Positions 1 through 5,545 of a stretch of 5,545 bases of DNA are shown one piece after another. The translations under genes and the position numbers were made by a program. Below the pieces are notes generated by a model. That model was not told the origin of the DNA. It did not search any database and worked only from the letters and a program-made list of their open reading frames with translations. Each line of letters starts with the position of its first letter. The stretch's first letter is position 1. The stretch covers positions 1 through 5,545 of the forward strand of contig JAJCYX010000362.1 in assembly GCA_029262715.1 (NCBI GenBank). Reading direction: 5' to 3'. This stretch comes from Chloroflexota bacterium (lineage in GTDB: Bacteria; Chloroflexota; Dehalococcoidia; Lucifugimonadales; Lucifugimonadaceae).

Positions 1-331
1 CCGCGCCGTTTGGCAGATACGAAGCCTTGATAGCGCTGAAAGCCGGTCCGGGATGATCGAAAACGACTCCATGCGTATCCCTGATCTCCTGCACTCCGGC
101 ACCCGCTTCATCATCCACGTACCATGCCCGTGTGCGCACGACGTCATCCGGTGAAATCCCAGCATCTCGAAGCATCGACAGCGTCAGTTGGAAAATCCGG
201 TGAGTCTCCGACTCAAGTCCGCCAGGACGATCCGATACAAGCCCGGATGACACCACCCGGTTTCCAACAATGACCAGTTCCGGTGGCCCATCGGCCTGTC
301 CGTTACCCTGCACTACCGTTCGCTTCGTCAT
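1..331 (-). CDS. Rid/YjgF/YER057c-family protein, 3'-truncated by window edge
   Basis: The 110 visible codons read as a Rid (YjgF/UK114) fold. A beta strand with VGNRVVSSGLVS (residues 22-33) is followed by a helix region with ETHRIFQLTLSMLRDAGISP (42-61), then DDVVRTRAWYVDD (62-74) and PGPAFSAIKASYLPNGA (94-110). The last part matches the family's PARS..V..LP.GALVEIE block, so only about 15-25 residues should be missing. The ATG at 331-329 is chosen because a GAGG Shine-Dalgarno (344-341) sits nine bases upstream and an in-frame TGA lies at 367-365. Classical RidA hydrolyses reactive enamine/imine products of PLP enzymes using a conserved arginine (Arg105 in E. coli) in the PAR motif. Here that position is Phe98, so it probably belongs to one of the arginine-lacking Rid subfamilies of uncertain activity. 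It is transcribed divergently from gcvT. Family assignment is firm, function open. Confidence 0.85.
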   Translation of the reverse strand, partial: MTKRTVVQGNGQADGPPELVIVGNRVVSSGLVSDRPGGLESETHRIFQLTLSMLRDAGISPDDVVRTRAWYVDDEAGAGVQEIRDTHGVVFDHPGPAFSAIKASYLPNGA

Positions 332-499
332 CGGAAAAAACCTCAAAAGAATAAGTAAATGCCGTCACTCGTCCGAGTGATTCTCCCACGATCTTCACAT
401 CAACCCGAAACCAAGATAACTCGCAGGTTGAGCTGCCTTGCCAAATGTTACGATGAAATACATCTGCAAGAGCCTTCCAGCGACCCGGCCAGTTAACTA
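332..499. other. Divergent intergenic region between the Rid-like gene and gcvT
   Basis: These 168 bases separate two divergently transcribed genes and should hold both promoters. On the minus strand a TATTCT (353-348) is a possible -10 element for the Rid-like gene, without a convincing -35. On the plus strand TTGCCA (438-443) matches a -35 consensus in five of six bases, but no good -10 follows at normal spacing. The clearest structure is the inverted repeat at 365-380. No RNA gene or recognisable riboswitch was seen. Confidence 0.6.
365..380. promoter_or_regulatory. Perfect inverted repeat, candidate operator
   Basis: TCACTCG-TC-CGAGTGA is a perfect 7-base inverted repeat with a 2-base centre, located 34 bases upstream of the Rid-like start codon and about 120 bases upstream of gcvT. 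The size and symmetry suit a dimeric repressor or activator (TetR-, MarR- or GntR-like) acting on one or both divergent genes. No thymine run follows it, so it is unlikely to be an intrinsic terminator. The regulator is unknown and the role is inferred from symmetry and position only. Confidence 0.4.
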
Positions 500-1606
500 T
501 TGCCAGACTCAGACCTCAAGAGAACACCACTATTCAACGCGCACGTAGCATCTGGTGCGCGCATGGTTCCCTTTGGCGGCTGGGACATGCCGGTCCAGTA
601 TCCCGCCGGAATCATCTCAGAATCTCGCTCTGTTCGTAATAATTGCGGGATCTTCGACGTCTCGCACATGGGCCGCATCGAATTCACCGGACCGGGAGCG
701 GTTCCGTTCCTGGACACCATTCTGAGCGCTCATGTTGCAGCTCTGAAGCCCGGCAGGTCAAAGTACCACATGATCTGCAACGAACAAGGCGGCATCATAG
801 ATGATGCAATTGTCTATCGCTTAGACGTTGAAAAGTGCCTGTTGGTGGTTAACGCCGGGAACGCTGAAGCGGACATGGCGTGGATTAAGCCGAAGGCAGA
901 CGCGCACGACGGTGTTGATATGAGAGTCGTCACCGATGAGATCGGGATGATCGCTGTGCAGGGTCCGAAAGCGATTGAGATAGTTGATTCGCTCTCGGAA
1001 GGGACGGCATCCAGCATCCGCAGGTTCCGCATCGGCGACATTACCGTCGCAGGAGTCCCCTGCCAAGCTGCACGAACCGGCTATACGGGCGAGGACGGAT
1101 TCGAGCTCATGCCTCCGGCCGACCGGCTCGAAGAGCTCTGGCAAGCGCTGAAAGAGGCCGGGTGCGACGAGTGCGGGCTTGGTTCACGGGATGTGTTGAG
1201 GCTCGAGGCCGGGTTGATGCTACATGGCAGTGATATGACCGTCGACAATAATCCGTACGAAGCCGGCTTAGCGTGGACGATCAAGTTGGACAAGCCGGGC
1301 TACTACATACCGGGAGAAGCGCTCCGAAAGATCGCTGCATCTGAGACAGAAAAGGTGATCGCAGGCTTCAGGATGACTGGCCGGGCAATCCCGCGTCACG
1401 GAATGTCAATTCATGATGGCTCCGCTGGCCAAGACGCCGTTGGAGTAGTCACCTCGGGCACGCACTCGCAAACTCTTGACGCTGATATTGGCATGGGCTA
1501 CGTTCCGCGTCGGCTGGCGGAATCTGGCACTCCGATAGAGCTGGATGTACGCGGACGAAGTGTCACAGCCGAGATAGTCGAACTGCCTTTTTACAAGCGA
1601 TTTTGA
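500..1606 (+). CDS. gcvT: Glycine cleavage system T protein (aminomethyltransferase)
   Basis: GcvT (EC 2.1.2.10) transfers the methylene group from the aminomethyl-lipoyl arm of GcvH to tetrahydrofolate and releases ammonia, in the cytoplasm. The 368-residue product has the full family length. It opens with LKRTPLFNAHV and FGGWDMPVQY (residues 6-34), followed by IFDVSHMG (51-58). The block GGIIDDAIVY (97-106) contains the conserved catalytic aspartate (Asp101/102). VQGP (153-156), ARTGYTGEDGFEL (191-203) and GLGSRDVLRLEAGL (226-239) follow. The C-terminal barrel carries GVVTSGTHSQTL (315-326) and ends in the typical LPFYKRF. The start is a TTG. An in-frame TAA at 494-496 excludes anything upstream, and the next ATG (codon 22) would delete the conserved N-terminal motif. 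No clear Shine-Dalgarno precedes the TTG, suggesting modest initiation or a leaderless-type message. It is the first gene of the operon, with gcvH 62 bases downstream. Confidence 0.96.
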   Translation: MPDSDLKRTPLFNAHVASGARMVPFGGWDMPVQYPAGIISESRSVRNNCGIFDVSHMGRIEFTGPGAVPFLDTILSAHVAALKPGRSKYHMICNEQGGIIDDAIVYRLDVEKCLLVVNAGNAEADMAWIKPKADAHDGVDMRVVTDEIGMIAVQGPKAIEIVDSLSEGTASSIRRFRIGDITVAGVPCQAARTGYTGEDGFELMPPADRLEELWQALKEAGCDECGLGSRDVLRLEAGLMLHGSDMTVDNNPYEAGLAWTIKLDKPGYYIPGEALRKIAASETEKVIAGFRMTGRAIPRHGMSIHDGSAGQDAVGVVTSGTHSQTLDADIGMGYVPRRLAESGTPIELDVRGRSVTAEIVELPFYKRF

Positions 1607-1668
1607 GATCAAGATCGCGTAACCGAAAATAAAAGTCGTACCGGCGTATCCGGCCCTGAGAACGTGAA

Positions 1669-2046
1669 ATGAACCCTACAGATCTCAAATATTCGAAGGA
1701 ACATGAGTGGGCACGAGTTGATGGGAACACCGTAGTTGTAGGCATCACGCAGTTCGCTGCTGACCAGCTTGGCGACGTTGTTTACGTTGACCTGCCTGCG
1801 GCCGGCACCGATATCGCACAGTTCGGCAAGTTCGGTGAGATCGAGTCCGTTAAGACTGTCAGTGATCTGTTTTCACCTGTCGGCGGCAAGATCATCGAAG
1901 TGAACGATGCCGTCAAAGACAGTCCCGAAAAGGTCAATGAGGACACTTACGGCAATGGCTGGTTGCTGAAAATCGAGATAACCGACTCAGCTCAACTCGA
2001 TACGCTCATGGACGCTGCCGGATACGAATCCCTCACCGCTGAATAA
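1669..2046 (+). CDS. gcvH: Glycine cleavage system H protein (lipoyl carrier)
   Basis: GcvH is the small lipoylated shuttle that accepts the aminomethyl group from P protein, presents it to T protein and is reoxidised by L protein. The 125-residue product has normal length and the expected order of motifs. KYSKEHEWARV is at residues 7-17, GITQFAADQLGDVVYVDLP at 25-43, and the lipoylation hairpin GEIESVKTVSDLFSPVGG at 56-73. The lipoyl-accepting residue is Lys62 (codon AAG at 1852-1854). YGNGWLLKIE (94-103) and a terminal GYESLTAE complete the domain. The ATG gives the standard N-terminus. The upstream ribosome site is weak (GAG at 1658-1660). The 62-base gap after gcvT shows no terminator or promoter of note, so it is most likely co-transcribed. 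Only an 11-base gap separates it from gcvPA. Confidence 0.97.
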   Translation: MNPTDLKYSKEHEWARVDGNTVVVGITQFAADQLGDVVYVDLPAAGTDIAQFGKFGEIESVKTVSDLFSPVGGKIIEVNDAVKDSPEKVNEDTYGNGWLLKIEITDSAQLDTLMDAAGYESLTAE

Positions 2047-2057
2047 CTGAGGTTTGC

Positions 2058-3419
2058 ATGGTCAATACCGTTGATCGTTCGACTGGAGCAAAAAAGGGCT
2101 CTGGTAACCCACACCCGTACGTACCGGCAACCGATGCCGATCGCGCCGCAATGCTGGAAGCTATCGGTGTCAGTTCATTTGAAGAGCTGATTCAGGACAT
2201 TCCGGAGAAAATGCGATTTCCTGAACTGGACATCGCAGAGAGCGCTCCTGAGCTGTCACTTTCCGCTGACATATCAGCCATGGCAGCTCGCAACATAACG
2301 CCGGGCGACTATGCCTGCTTTCTTGGCGCAGGCGCGTACCGTCATTTCATTCCGTCAACGGTAAACGCAGTCCTCCAGCGCGGCGAATTCGTTACTGCAT
2401 ACACTCCTTACCAGCCAGAAGCCGCCCAGGGCACCTTGCAGACAGGTTTTGAATTCCAGTCTGCCATCTGCCAGCTGTTCGATATGGAAGTGGCAAACGC
2501 AGGCATGTATGACGGTCCAACGGCTTTTGCCGAAGCTGTATTGATGGCGATCAGACTAACGCATCGCAACAAAGTCGCTGTCCTGGAGACCGTTGACTCA
2601 CGACTTGTCCAGGTTCTGCGTGCCTACAGCGTTCACCAGGGCATCGAGATCGTCAGCATCGCACCAGACGCTGCCGTATCCGACGACATTGCCTGCATCG
2701 CTTTCCAGAGCCCCAACCTGTTCGGTGTTATCGAGGATGTTGGCGGACTCACCGGCCGTGCCCACGCTGCAGGTGCGCTCTCGATCGTCCACGCCAACCC
2801 AACGGCACACGGACTGTTTCAACCACCTGGGAAATACGGCGTCGACATCGTCACAGCAGAAGGTCAGCCACTTGGCGTTCCACTCTCCTTTGGCGGAGCG
2901 TATGTTGGTCTGTTCGCCTGCCGACAAGAGCACATTCGGCAACTCCCCGGCCGCATCATCGGTCGCACATCAGACACTGAGGGTCGCACCGGGTATGTGC
3001 TCACGTTGCAGACTCGCGAACAGCACATTCGCCGTGAGCGGGCCACATCAAACATATGCACCAGCACTCAGCTAATCGGCCTGATGGTCGCCGTGTATGT
3101 TGCAACACTCGGCAAGCAGGGCCTCAGCGATGTCGCCAATCTCTGTTACCAGAAGGCTCACTATGCGGCCTCCGAGATTGCGCAGATCCCCGGTTACTCG
3201 CTACCGGTAAGCGGAACCTTCTTTCACGAGTTCGCAGTCACCTGCCCCAGACCGGTGGCAGACATCAACGCTGCCCTGCTTGAAAAAGGCATCATTGGCG
3301 GCTATGACATCAGCGACCGGATCGCCAACACGATGCTGCTCTGTGTGACCGAAATGAACTCACGGGACGAAATCGACGGCCTCTTAATGGCTTTTCGTGA
3401 GATCGGAGGCACAGCATGA
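2058..3419 (+). CDS. gcvPA: Glycine dehydrogenase (decarboxylating) subunit 1, P-alpha
   Basis: GcvPA pairs with GcvPB to form the alpha2beta2 glycine decarboxylase (EC 1.4.4.2). The alpha subunit has the PLP-transferase fold but not the PLP lysine. The 453 residues show family blocks in order: YVPATDADRAAMLEAIGVSS (21-40), DYACFLGAGAYRHFIPS (84-100), FVTAYTPYQPEAAQGTLQ (111-128) and MYDGPTAFAEA (150-160). These are followed by LSFGGAYVGLFACR (276-289), LPGRIIG (296-302) and the highly conserved VLTLQTREQHIRRERATSNI (314-333). About 20 N-terminal residues, rich in Lys, Gly and Ser, precede the usual start of the family, and no start codon near Tyr21 offers a shorter form. A GAGG Shine-Dalgarno (2049-2052) sits five bases before the ATG and overlaps the region just after the gcvH stop. 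The gene ends in an ATGA overlap with gcvPB. Confidence 0.97.
   Translation: MVNTVDRSTGAKKGSGNPHPYVPATDADRAAMLEAIGVSSFEELIQDIPEKMRFPELDIAESAPELSLSADISAMAARNITPGDYACFLGAGAYRHFIPSTVNAVLQRGEFVTAYTPYQPEAAQGTLQTGFEFQSAICQLFDMEVANAGMYDGPTAFAEAVLMAIRLTHRNKVAVLETVDSRLVQVLRAYSVHQGIEIVSIAPDAAVSDDIACIAFQSPNLFGVIEDVGGLTGRAHAAGALSIVHANPTAHGLFQPPGKYGVDIVTAEGQPLGVPLSFGGAYVGLFACRQEHIRQLPGRIIGRTSDTEGRTGYVLTLQTREQHIRRERATSNICTSTQLIGLMVAVYVATLGKQGLSDVANLCYQKAHYAASEIAQIPGYSLPVSGTFFHEFAVTCPRPVADINAALLEKGIIGGYDISDRIANTMLLCVTEMNSRDEIDGLLMAFREIGGTA
3405..3409 (+). promoter_or_regulatory. Strong Shine-Dalgarno for gcvPB inside gcvPA
   Basis: GGAGG lies six bases before the gcvPB ATG, within the last codons of gcvPA. 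It is the best ribosome site in the operon and, with the ATGA overlap, points to coupled translation of the two P subunits. It also selects the first ATG (3416) over the in-frame ATG at 3434. Confidence 0.8.
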
Positions 3420-4876
3420 CTATCACATCCGCGATGAATGAACTTGACCGCCGACTGTTGATGGATCGTTCAGTATCTGGACGTAGTGCGGTCACGATGC
3501 CGTCGTCAGACGTCCCAGAGCAGCCATTGCCACAGGAATCACTGCTTCGAGACGATCTGCCACTTCCTGAAGTTTCACAACTCGAGGTCATCCGCTACTT
3601 CTCGCTACTGAGCCAGTTGAACTTCTCGATAGACACTAATTTCTATCCGCTTGGCTCCTGCACGATGAAATACAACCCTAAGATAAACGACGCCATGGCT
3701 TCGTTGCCGGGCTTCGGAAGTATTCACCCCAACCAGCCGTCTGAGCAGGTCCAGGGGGCGGTACAGCTCATGTACAAGCTTCAGGAGTCACTGGGAGACC
3801 TCACGGGCCTCCCCGGCGTCAGCCTTGCGCCTCTGGCGGGTGCCCAGGGTGAGTACGCAGGGCTACTGATCGCAAGGGCATTCCATGCCAGCAAGGGGGA
3901 TTCTGGCCGAACTGTGGCGCTGATCCCTGATAGCGCTCACGGAACAAACCCGGCATCTGCAGCAATGGCGGGGCTCGATGTCGTAACCGTGCCGTCTGAC
4001 GCACAGGGCAACGTAGACGTAAACGCATTGCAAGAGCTGGCAGACGAACGCACTGCAGTGTTCATGTTGACCCTTCCAAGCACACTTGGCCTGTTCGAGC
4101 CGAGCATACTCGAGATCACTCAAATCATTCACGACGCGGGCGGACTTGTCTATGCTGACGGAGCGAACCTCAACGCTTTGCTCGGCATGGTGAAGCTCGG
4201 CGACCTTGGTTTTGATATTTGCCACTCCAACCTCCACAAAACCTTCTCAACGCCGCATGGCGGTGGCGGTCCGGGGTCGGGACCGGTCATGGTCACCGAA
4301 GAACTGTCGAAGTTCCTACCTGAGCCGGTGGCGGAAAAAAGCGGCGATATATTCACACTTGCGAAGCCCACAAATAGCGTCGGCAAGATAAACGGATTCC
4401 ACGGCTCGTTCGGAATTCTGGTCCGGGCGTATACGTACATTCGCGCTATGGGCCGAGATGGTCTGAAAGCAGTCGCTGAAAACGCCATCATCAATGCGAA
4501 CTACATTCAGTCGCAGTTGAAGGACCGTTACGACCTTGCAGCCGACCGGTTCTGCATGCACGAAACGGTCCTGAGCGCAGCTCGGCAAAAGAGACGTGAC
4601 GTGAAGGGCTTGGACATCGCAAAACGGCTGCTGGACCACGGCATTCACGCCCCGACGATGTACTTCCCGCTCATCGTTGAAGAGGCTCTGATGGTGGAGC
4701 CGACCGAAACCGAGTCGAAGGAGACGCTTGACCGGTTTATCGAGGTCATGCGCCAGATCGATGATGAGGTCTCTGAAGACCCAGAAGCGGTTCGAACAGC
4801 GCCTCACACACTGCCTGTAACTCGCTTAGACGAAGCGACGGCGGCAAGAAAGCCGTACCTGCGATGGCAAGGATGA
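3416..4876 (+). CDS. gcvPB: Glycine dehydrogenase (decarboxylating) subunit 2, P-beta
   Basis: GcvPB is the PLP-carrying subunit of split glycine decarboxylase. It forms the external aldimine with glycine, releases carbon dioxide and passes the aminomethyl group to GcvH. The 486-residue product is full length. It shows the N-terminal MDRSVSGRSAV (16-26), FYPLGSCTMKYNPKIND (76-92), GAQGEYAGLL (142-151), PDSAHGTNPAS (171-181) and ADGANLNALLG (247-257). The PLP site is HSNLHKTFSTPHGGGGPGSG (270-289), with Lys275 (AAA at 4238-4240) as the Schiff-base lysine. FHGSFGILVRAYTYIR (328-343), the MVEPTETESKETLDRFI block (426-442) and a terminal RLDEATAARKPYLRW complete the match. The start overlaps the gcvPA stop by four bases (ATGA). 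GAQGEYAG reads like the corresponding segment of single-chain P proteins, where many split GcvPB proteins have GAHGE. Nothing suggests loss of function. Confidence 0.98.
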   Translation: MTITSAMNELDRRLLMDRSVSGRSAVTMPSSDVPEQPLPQESLLRDDLPLPEVSQLEVIRYFSLLSQLNFSIDTNFYPLGSCTMKYNPKINDAMASLPGFGSIHPNQPSEQVQGAVQLMYKLQESLGDLTGLPGVSLAPLAGAQGEYAGLLIARAFHASKGDSGRTVALIPDSAHGTNPASAAMAGLDVVTVPSDAQGNVDVNALQELADERTAVFMLTLPSTLGLFEPSILEITQIIHDAGGLVYADGANLNALLGMVKLGDLGFDICHSNLHKTFSTPHGGGGPGSGPVMVTEELSKFLPEPVAEKSGDIFTLAKPTNSVGKINGFHGSFGILVRAYTYIRAMGRDGLKAVAENAIINANYIQSQLKDRYDLAADRFCMHETVLSAARQKRRDVKGLDIAKRLLDHGIHAPTMYFPLIVEEALMVEPTETESKETLDRFIEVMRQIDDEVSEDPEAVRTAPHTLPVTRLDEATAARKPYLRWQG

Positions 4877-4905
4877 GCGATTCGGCCTGGACCTCCGCCT
4901 GCTAG
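4873..4905 (+). CDS. Possible 10-residue leader peptide ORF before the Erm-like gene
   Basis: The ORF MSDSAWTSAC starts at an ATG that overlaps the gcvPB stop codon (ATGA) and ends in TAG 51 bases before the Erm-like GTG. Ribosomes finishing gcvPB could reinitiate here. Inducible erm genes in other bacteria are preceded by short leader peptides on which a drug-bound ribosome stalls, so the position is suggestive. The peptide has no recognised stalling motif such as the IFVI of ErmCL, and an ORF this short can arise by chance. Confidence 0.2.
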   Translation: MSDSAWTSAC

Positions 4906-4918
4906 CTTCGGTCGCTCA
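4874..4918 (+). promoter_or_regulatory. Possible long-loop hairpin between gcvPB and the Erm-like gene
   Basis: TGAGCGA (4874-4880) is perfectly complementary to TCGCTCA (4912-4918), giving a 7-base-pair stem with a 31-base loop that contains nearly all of the small leader ORF. No thymine run follows, so it is not a standard terminator. The CGCTC part (4913-4917) can instead pair with GAGCG at 4967-4971, so two mutually exclusive folds are possible. A 7-base match in a region this size may be chance. Confidence 0.25.
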
Positions 4919-4956
4919 CAACCACAGGAACGGACCTTTGCCGATGATGGTGACAC

Positions 4957-5545
4957 GTGGCAGGTCGAGCGCGCCGGAAAGGGCGCGCCCGCCGCAAGCC
5001 TGAACTCTCTCAGCACTTCATCAAGAGCGCGAACACGGCGTGCAGACTTGTAGCGCTTGCTGACATCGAGCCTTCAGACCTGGTAGTCGAAGCCGGACCC
5101 GGCAACGGTGCGCTCACTGGCGTTTTAGCTGCCTCGGCATCTCGAGTTATCGCTGTTGAGGCCGATCGTACGCTGTACAAGAGCCTTGTCGCTCGCTTCT
5201 CAGATACACCGAACATCACTATTCGTTCAGGTAACTTCCTGAGATTCAATGTTCCAGCTGGGCCGTACAAATTCTTCGCAAACATCCCGTACGCAATAAC
5301 CGCTGACATCGTGAGAAAACTGGTCTTTAGCCAGACTCCACCGCAAGACGCCTACATCATCATGGAATCGGTGGCAGCCACACGCTTTCTTGGCCAGCCG
5401 TTCGGGCCAGAATCAGCTCTCAGTCTTATGCTCAAGGCGCGATTTCATCCGTCGTTGCTGGCATGGCTAGGACCAAACTCATTCTCTCCTCCACCGTCCG
5501 TGAATTCTGTAATGTTGAAACTCGAGGCCCGCAACCGAAGATTTC
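4957..5545 (+). CDS. Erm/KsgA-family rRNA adenine N6-dimethyltransferase, 3'-truncated by window edge
   Basis: This is a SAM-dependent rRNA adenine dimethyltransferase. Erm proteins modify 23S rRNA at A2058 and give macrolide-lincosamide-streptogramin B resistance. KsgA modifies 16S rRNA. The 196 visible residues carry motif X as ELSQHFI (16-22), motif I EAGPGNG (45-51), motif II VEAD (67-70), motif III GNFL (92-95) and catalytic motif IV NIPYAIT (109-115). DAYIIME (131-137) and FSPPPSVNSVMLKLE (176-190) follow. The NIPY form, the GPYKFFANIPY context and the Arg/Lys-rich tail before motif X resemble Erm more than KsgA (usually NLPYN). The GTG at 4957 is chosen because an in-frame TGA lies at 4951-4953 and no other start precedes motif X; its ribosome site is poor. 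Motif III has Asn93 where Asp is usual. The C-terminal helical domain (roughly 50-80 residues) is off the window. The same strand and an 80-base gap without terminator suggest read-through from gcv. Confidence 0.85.
   Translation, partial: MAGRARRKGRARRKPELSQHFIKSANTACRLVALADIEPSDLVVEAGPGNGALTGVLAASASRVIAVEADRTLYKSLVARFSDTPNITIRSGNFLRFNVPAGPYKFFANIPYAITADIVRKLVFSQTPPQDAYIIMESVAATRFLGQPFGPESALSLMLKARFHPSLLAWLGPNSFSPPPSVNSVMLKLEARNRRF
4963..4998 (+). repeat. Tandem repeat encoding GRARRK twice
   Basis: Codons 3-14 of the Erm-like gene encode GRARRK-GRARRK. The two 18-base copies (4963-4980 and 4981-4998) agree at 13 of 18 bases, and all five differences are at third codon positions, so the peptide is identical while the DNA has diverged. 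The product is a strongly basic tail directly before motif X, plausibly an rRNA-binding extension. Confidence 0.75.
4969..4988 (+). promoter_or_regulatory. GC-rich hairpin in the first codons of the Erm-like gene
   Basis: GCGCGCC (4969-4975) and GGCGCGC (4982-4988) form a perfect 7-base-pair all-GC stem with a 6-base GGAAAG loop. It begins 12 bases after the first base of the GTG start, within the ribosome footprint, so it could hinder initiation. It lies across the junction of the GRARRK repeat, and arginine and alanine codons favour such pairing, so the structure may be a by-product of coding. Confidence 0.45.

Noticed and set aside
428..496. 22-codon TTG-started ORF in the gcvT frame, ending three bases before gcvT
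   Set aside because: It depends on an arbitrary TTG and lacks clear translation signals. It could be an upstream ORF, but nothing supports it beyond position.
381..499. A glycine riboswitch upstream of gcvT
   Set aside because: Glycine riboswitches commonly precede gcv operons, but the conserved core segments are not visible, and about 120 bases would be short for a tandem aptamer with expression platform. The CCGAAACC near 405 is only a superficial resemblance.
453..548. 31-codon plus-strand ORF starting ATGAAATACATC and overlapping the gcvT start out of frame
   Set aside because: It has no ribosome site and no similarity to any recognisable leader, and it runs into the well-supported gcvT reading frame. 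Best taken as chance.
2593..3075. 160-codon plus-strand ORF inside gcvPA
   Set aside because: It lies entirely within gcvPA in another frame, is rich in Ser, Pro and Arg without family motifs, and gcvPA itself matches its family throughout.
4316..4807. 163-codon minus-strand ORF opposite gcvPB
   Set aside because: It is an antisense shadow of the strongly conserved GcvPB C-terminal half, with no recognisable domain and no transcription signals.
4877..4956. An intrinsic terminator after gcvPB
   Set aside because: The only stem found (4874-4880 with 4912-4918) has a 31-base loop and no following thymine run, so transcription probably continues into the methyltransferase gene.
4944..5003. 19-codon ATG ORF (MMVTRGRSS...) overlapping the start of the Erm-like gene
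   Set aside because: It reads the repeat-rich GC segment in another frame, giving an Arg/Ala/Pro-rich peptide typical of a shadow frame, and has no well-placed ribosome site.

Overview
This is a bacterial chromosomal segment of moderate GC content (mid-fifties percent by eye). It is dominated by a glycine cleavage operon in the order gcvT-gcvH-gcvPA-gcvPB. Glycine decarboxylase is encoded as two separate subunits (GcvPA and GcvPB) rather than the single long chain of Proteobacteria and mitochondria. The split form is known from Firmicutes, Thermus, Chloroflexota, archaea and others. With the GC level and a TTG and a GTG start, it loosely suits a Chloroflexota-like or other non-proteobacterial organism. 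That placement is a low-confidence guess.

Layout: bases 1-331 (minus strand) hold the first 110 codons of a Rid/YjgF-family protein whose end lies outside the window. Bases 332-499 are a divergent intergenic region with a perfect 16-base inverted repeat (365-380). Bases 500-1606 are gcvT, 1669-2046 gcvH, 2058-3419 gcvPA and 3416-4876 gcvPB. After an 80-base gap, 4957-5545 holds the first 196 codons of an Erm/KsgA-superfamily rRNA adenine dimethyltransferase, cut off by the window end.

The four gcv products are the T, H, P-alpha and P-beta parts of the glycine cleavage system. P decarboxylates glycine on PLP and passes the aminomethyl group to the lipoyl arm of H. T then moves the one-carbon unit to tetrahydrofolate and releases ammonia. 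The fourth component, L protein (dihydrolipoyl dehydrogenase), is not here. All visible catalytic and cofactor residues are intact. gcvPA and gcvPB overlap by four bases, as expected for subunits made in equal amounts.

The less ordinary part is the 3' end. The methyltransferase resembles macrolide-resistance Erm proteins more than housekeeping KsgA. It starts with a duplicated basic GRARRK peptide, and a GC-rich hairpin lies just inside its coding region. It is preceded by a tiny ORF overlapping the gcvPB stop and by a second possible hairpin. This resembles the leader/attenuator layout of inducible erm genes, but the regulatory reading is inference. The Rid-like protein appears to lack the arginine that defines classical RidA imine deaminases.
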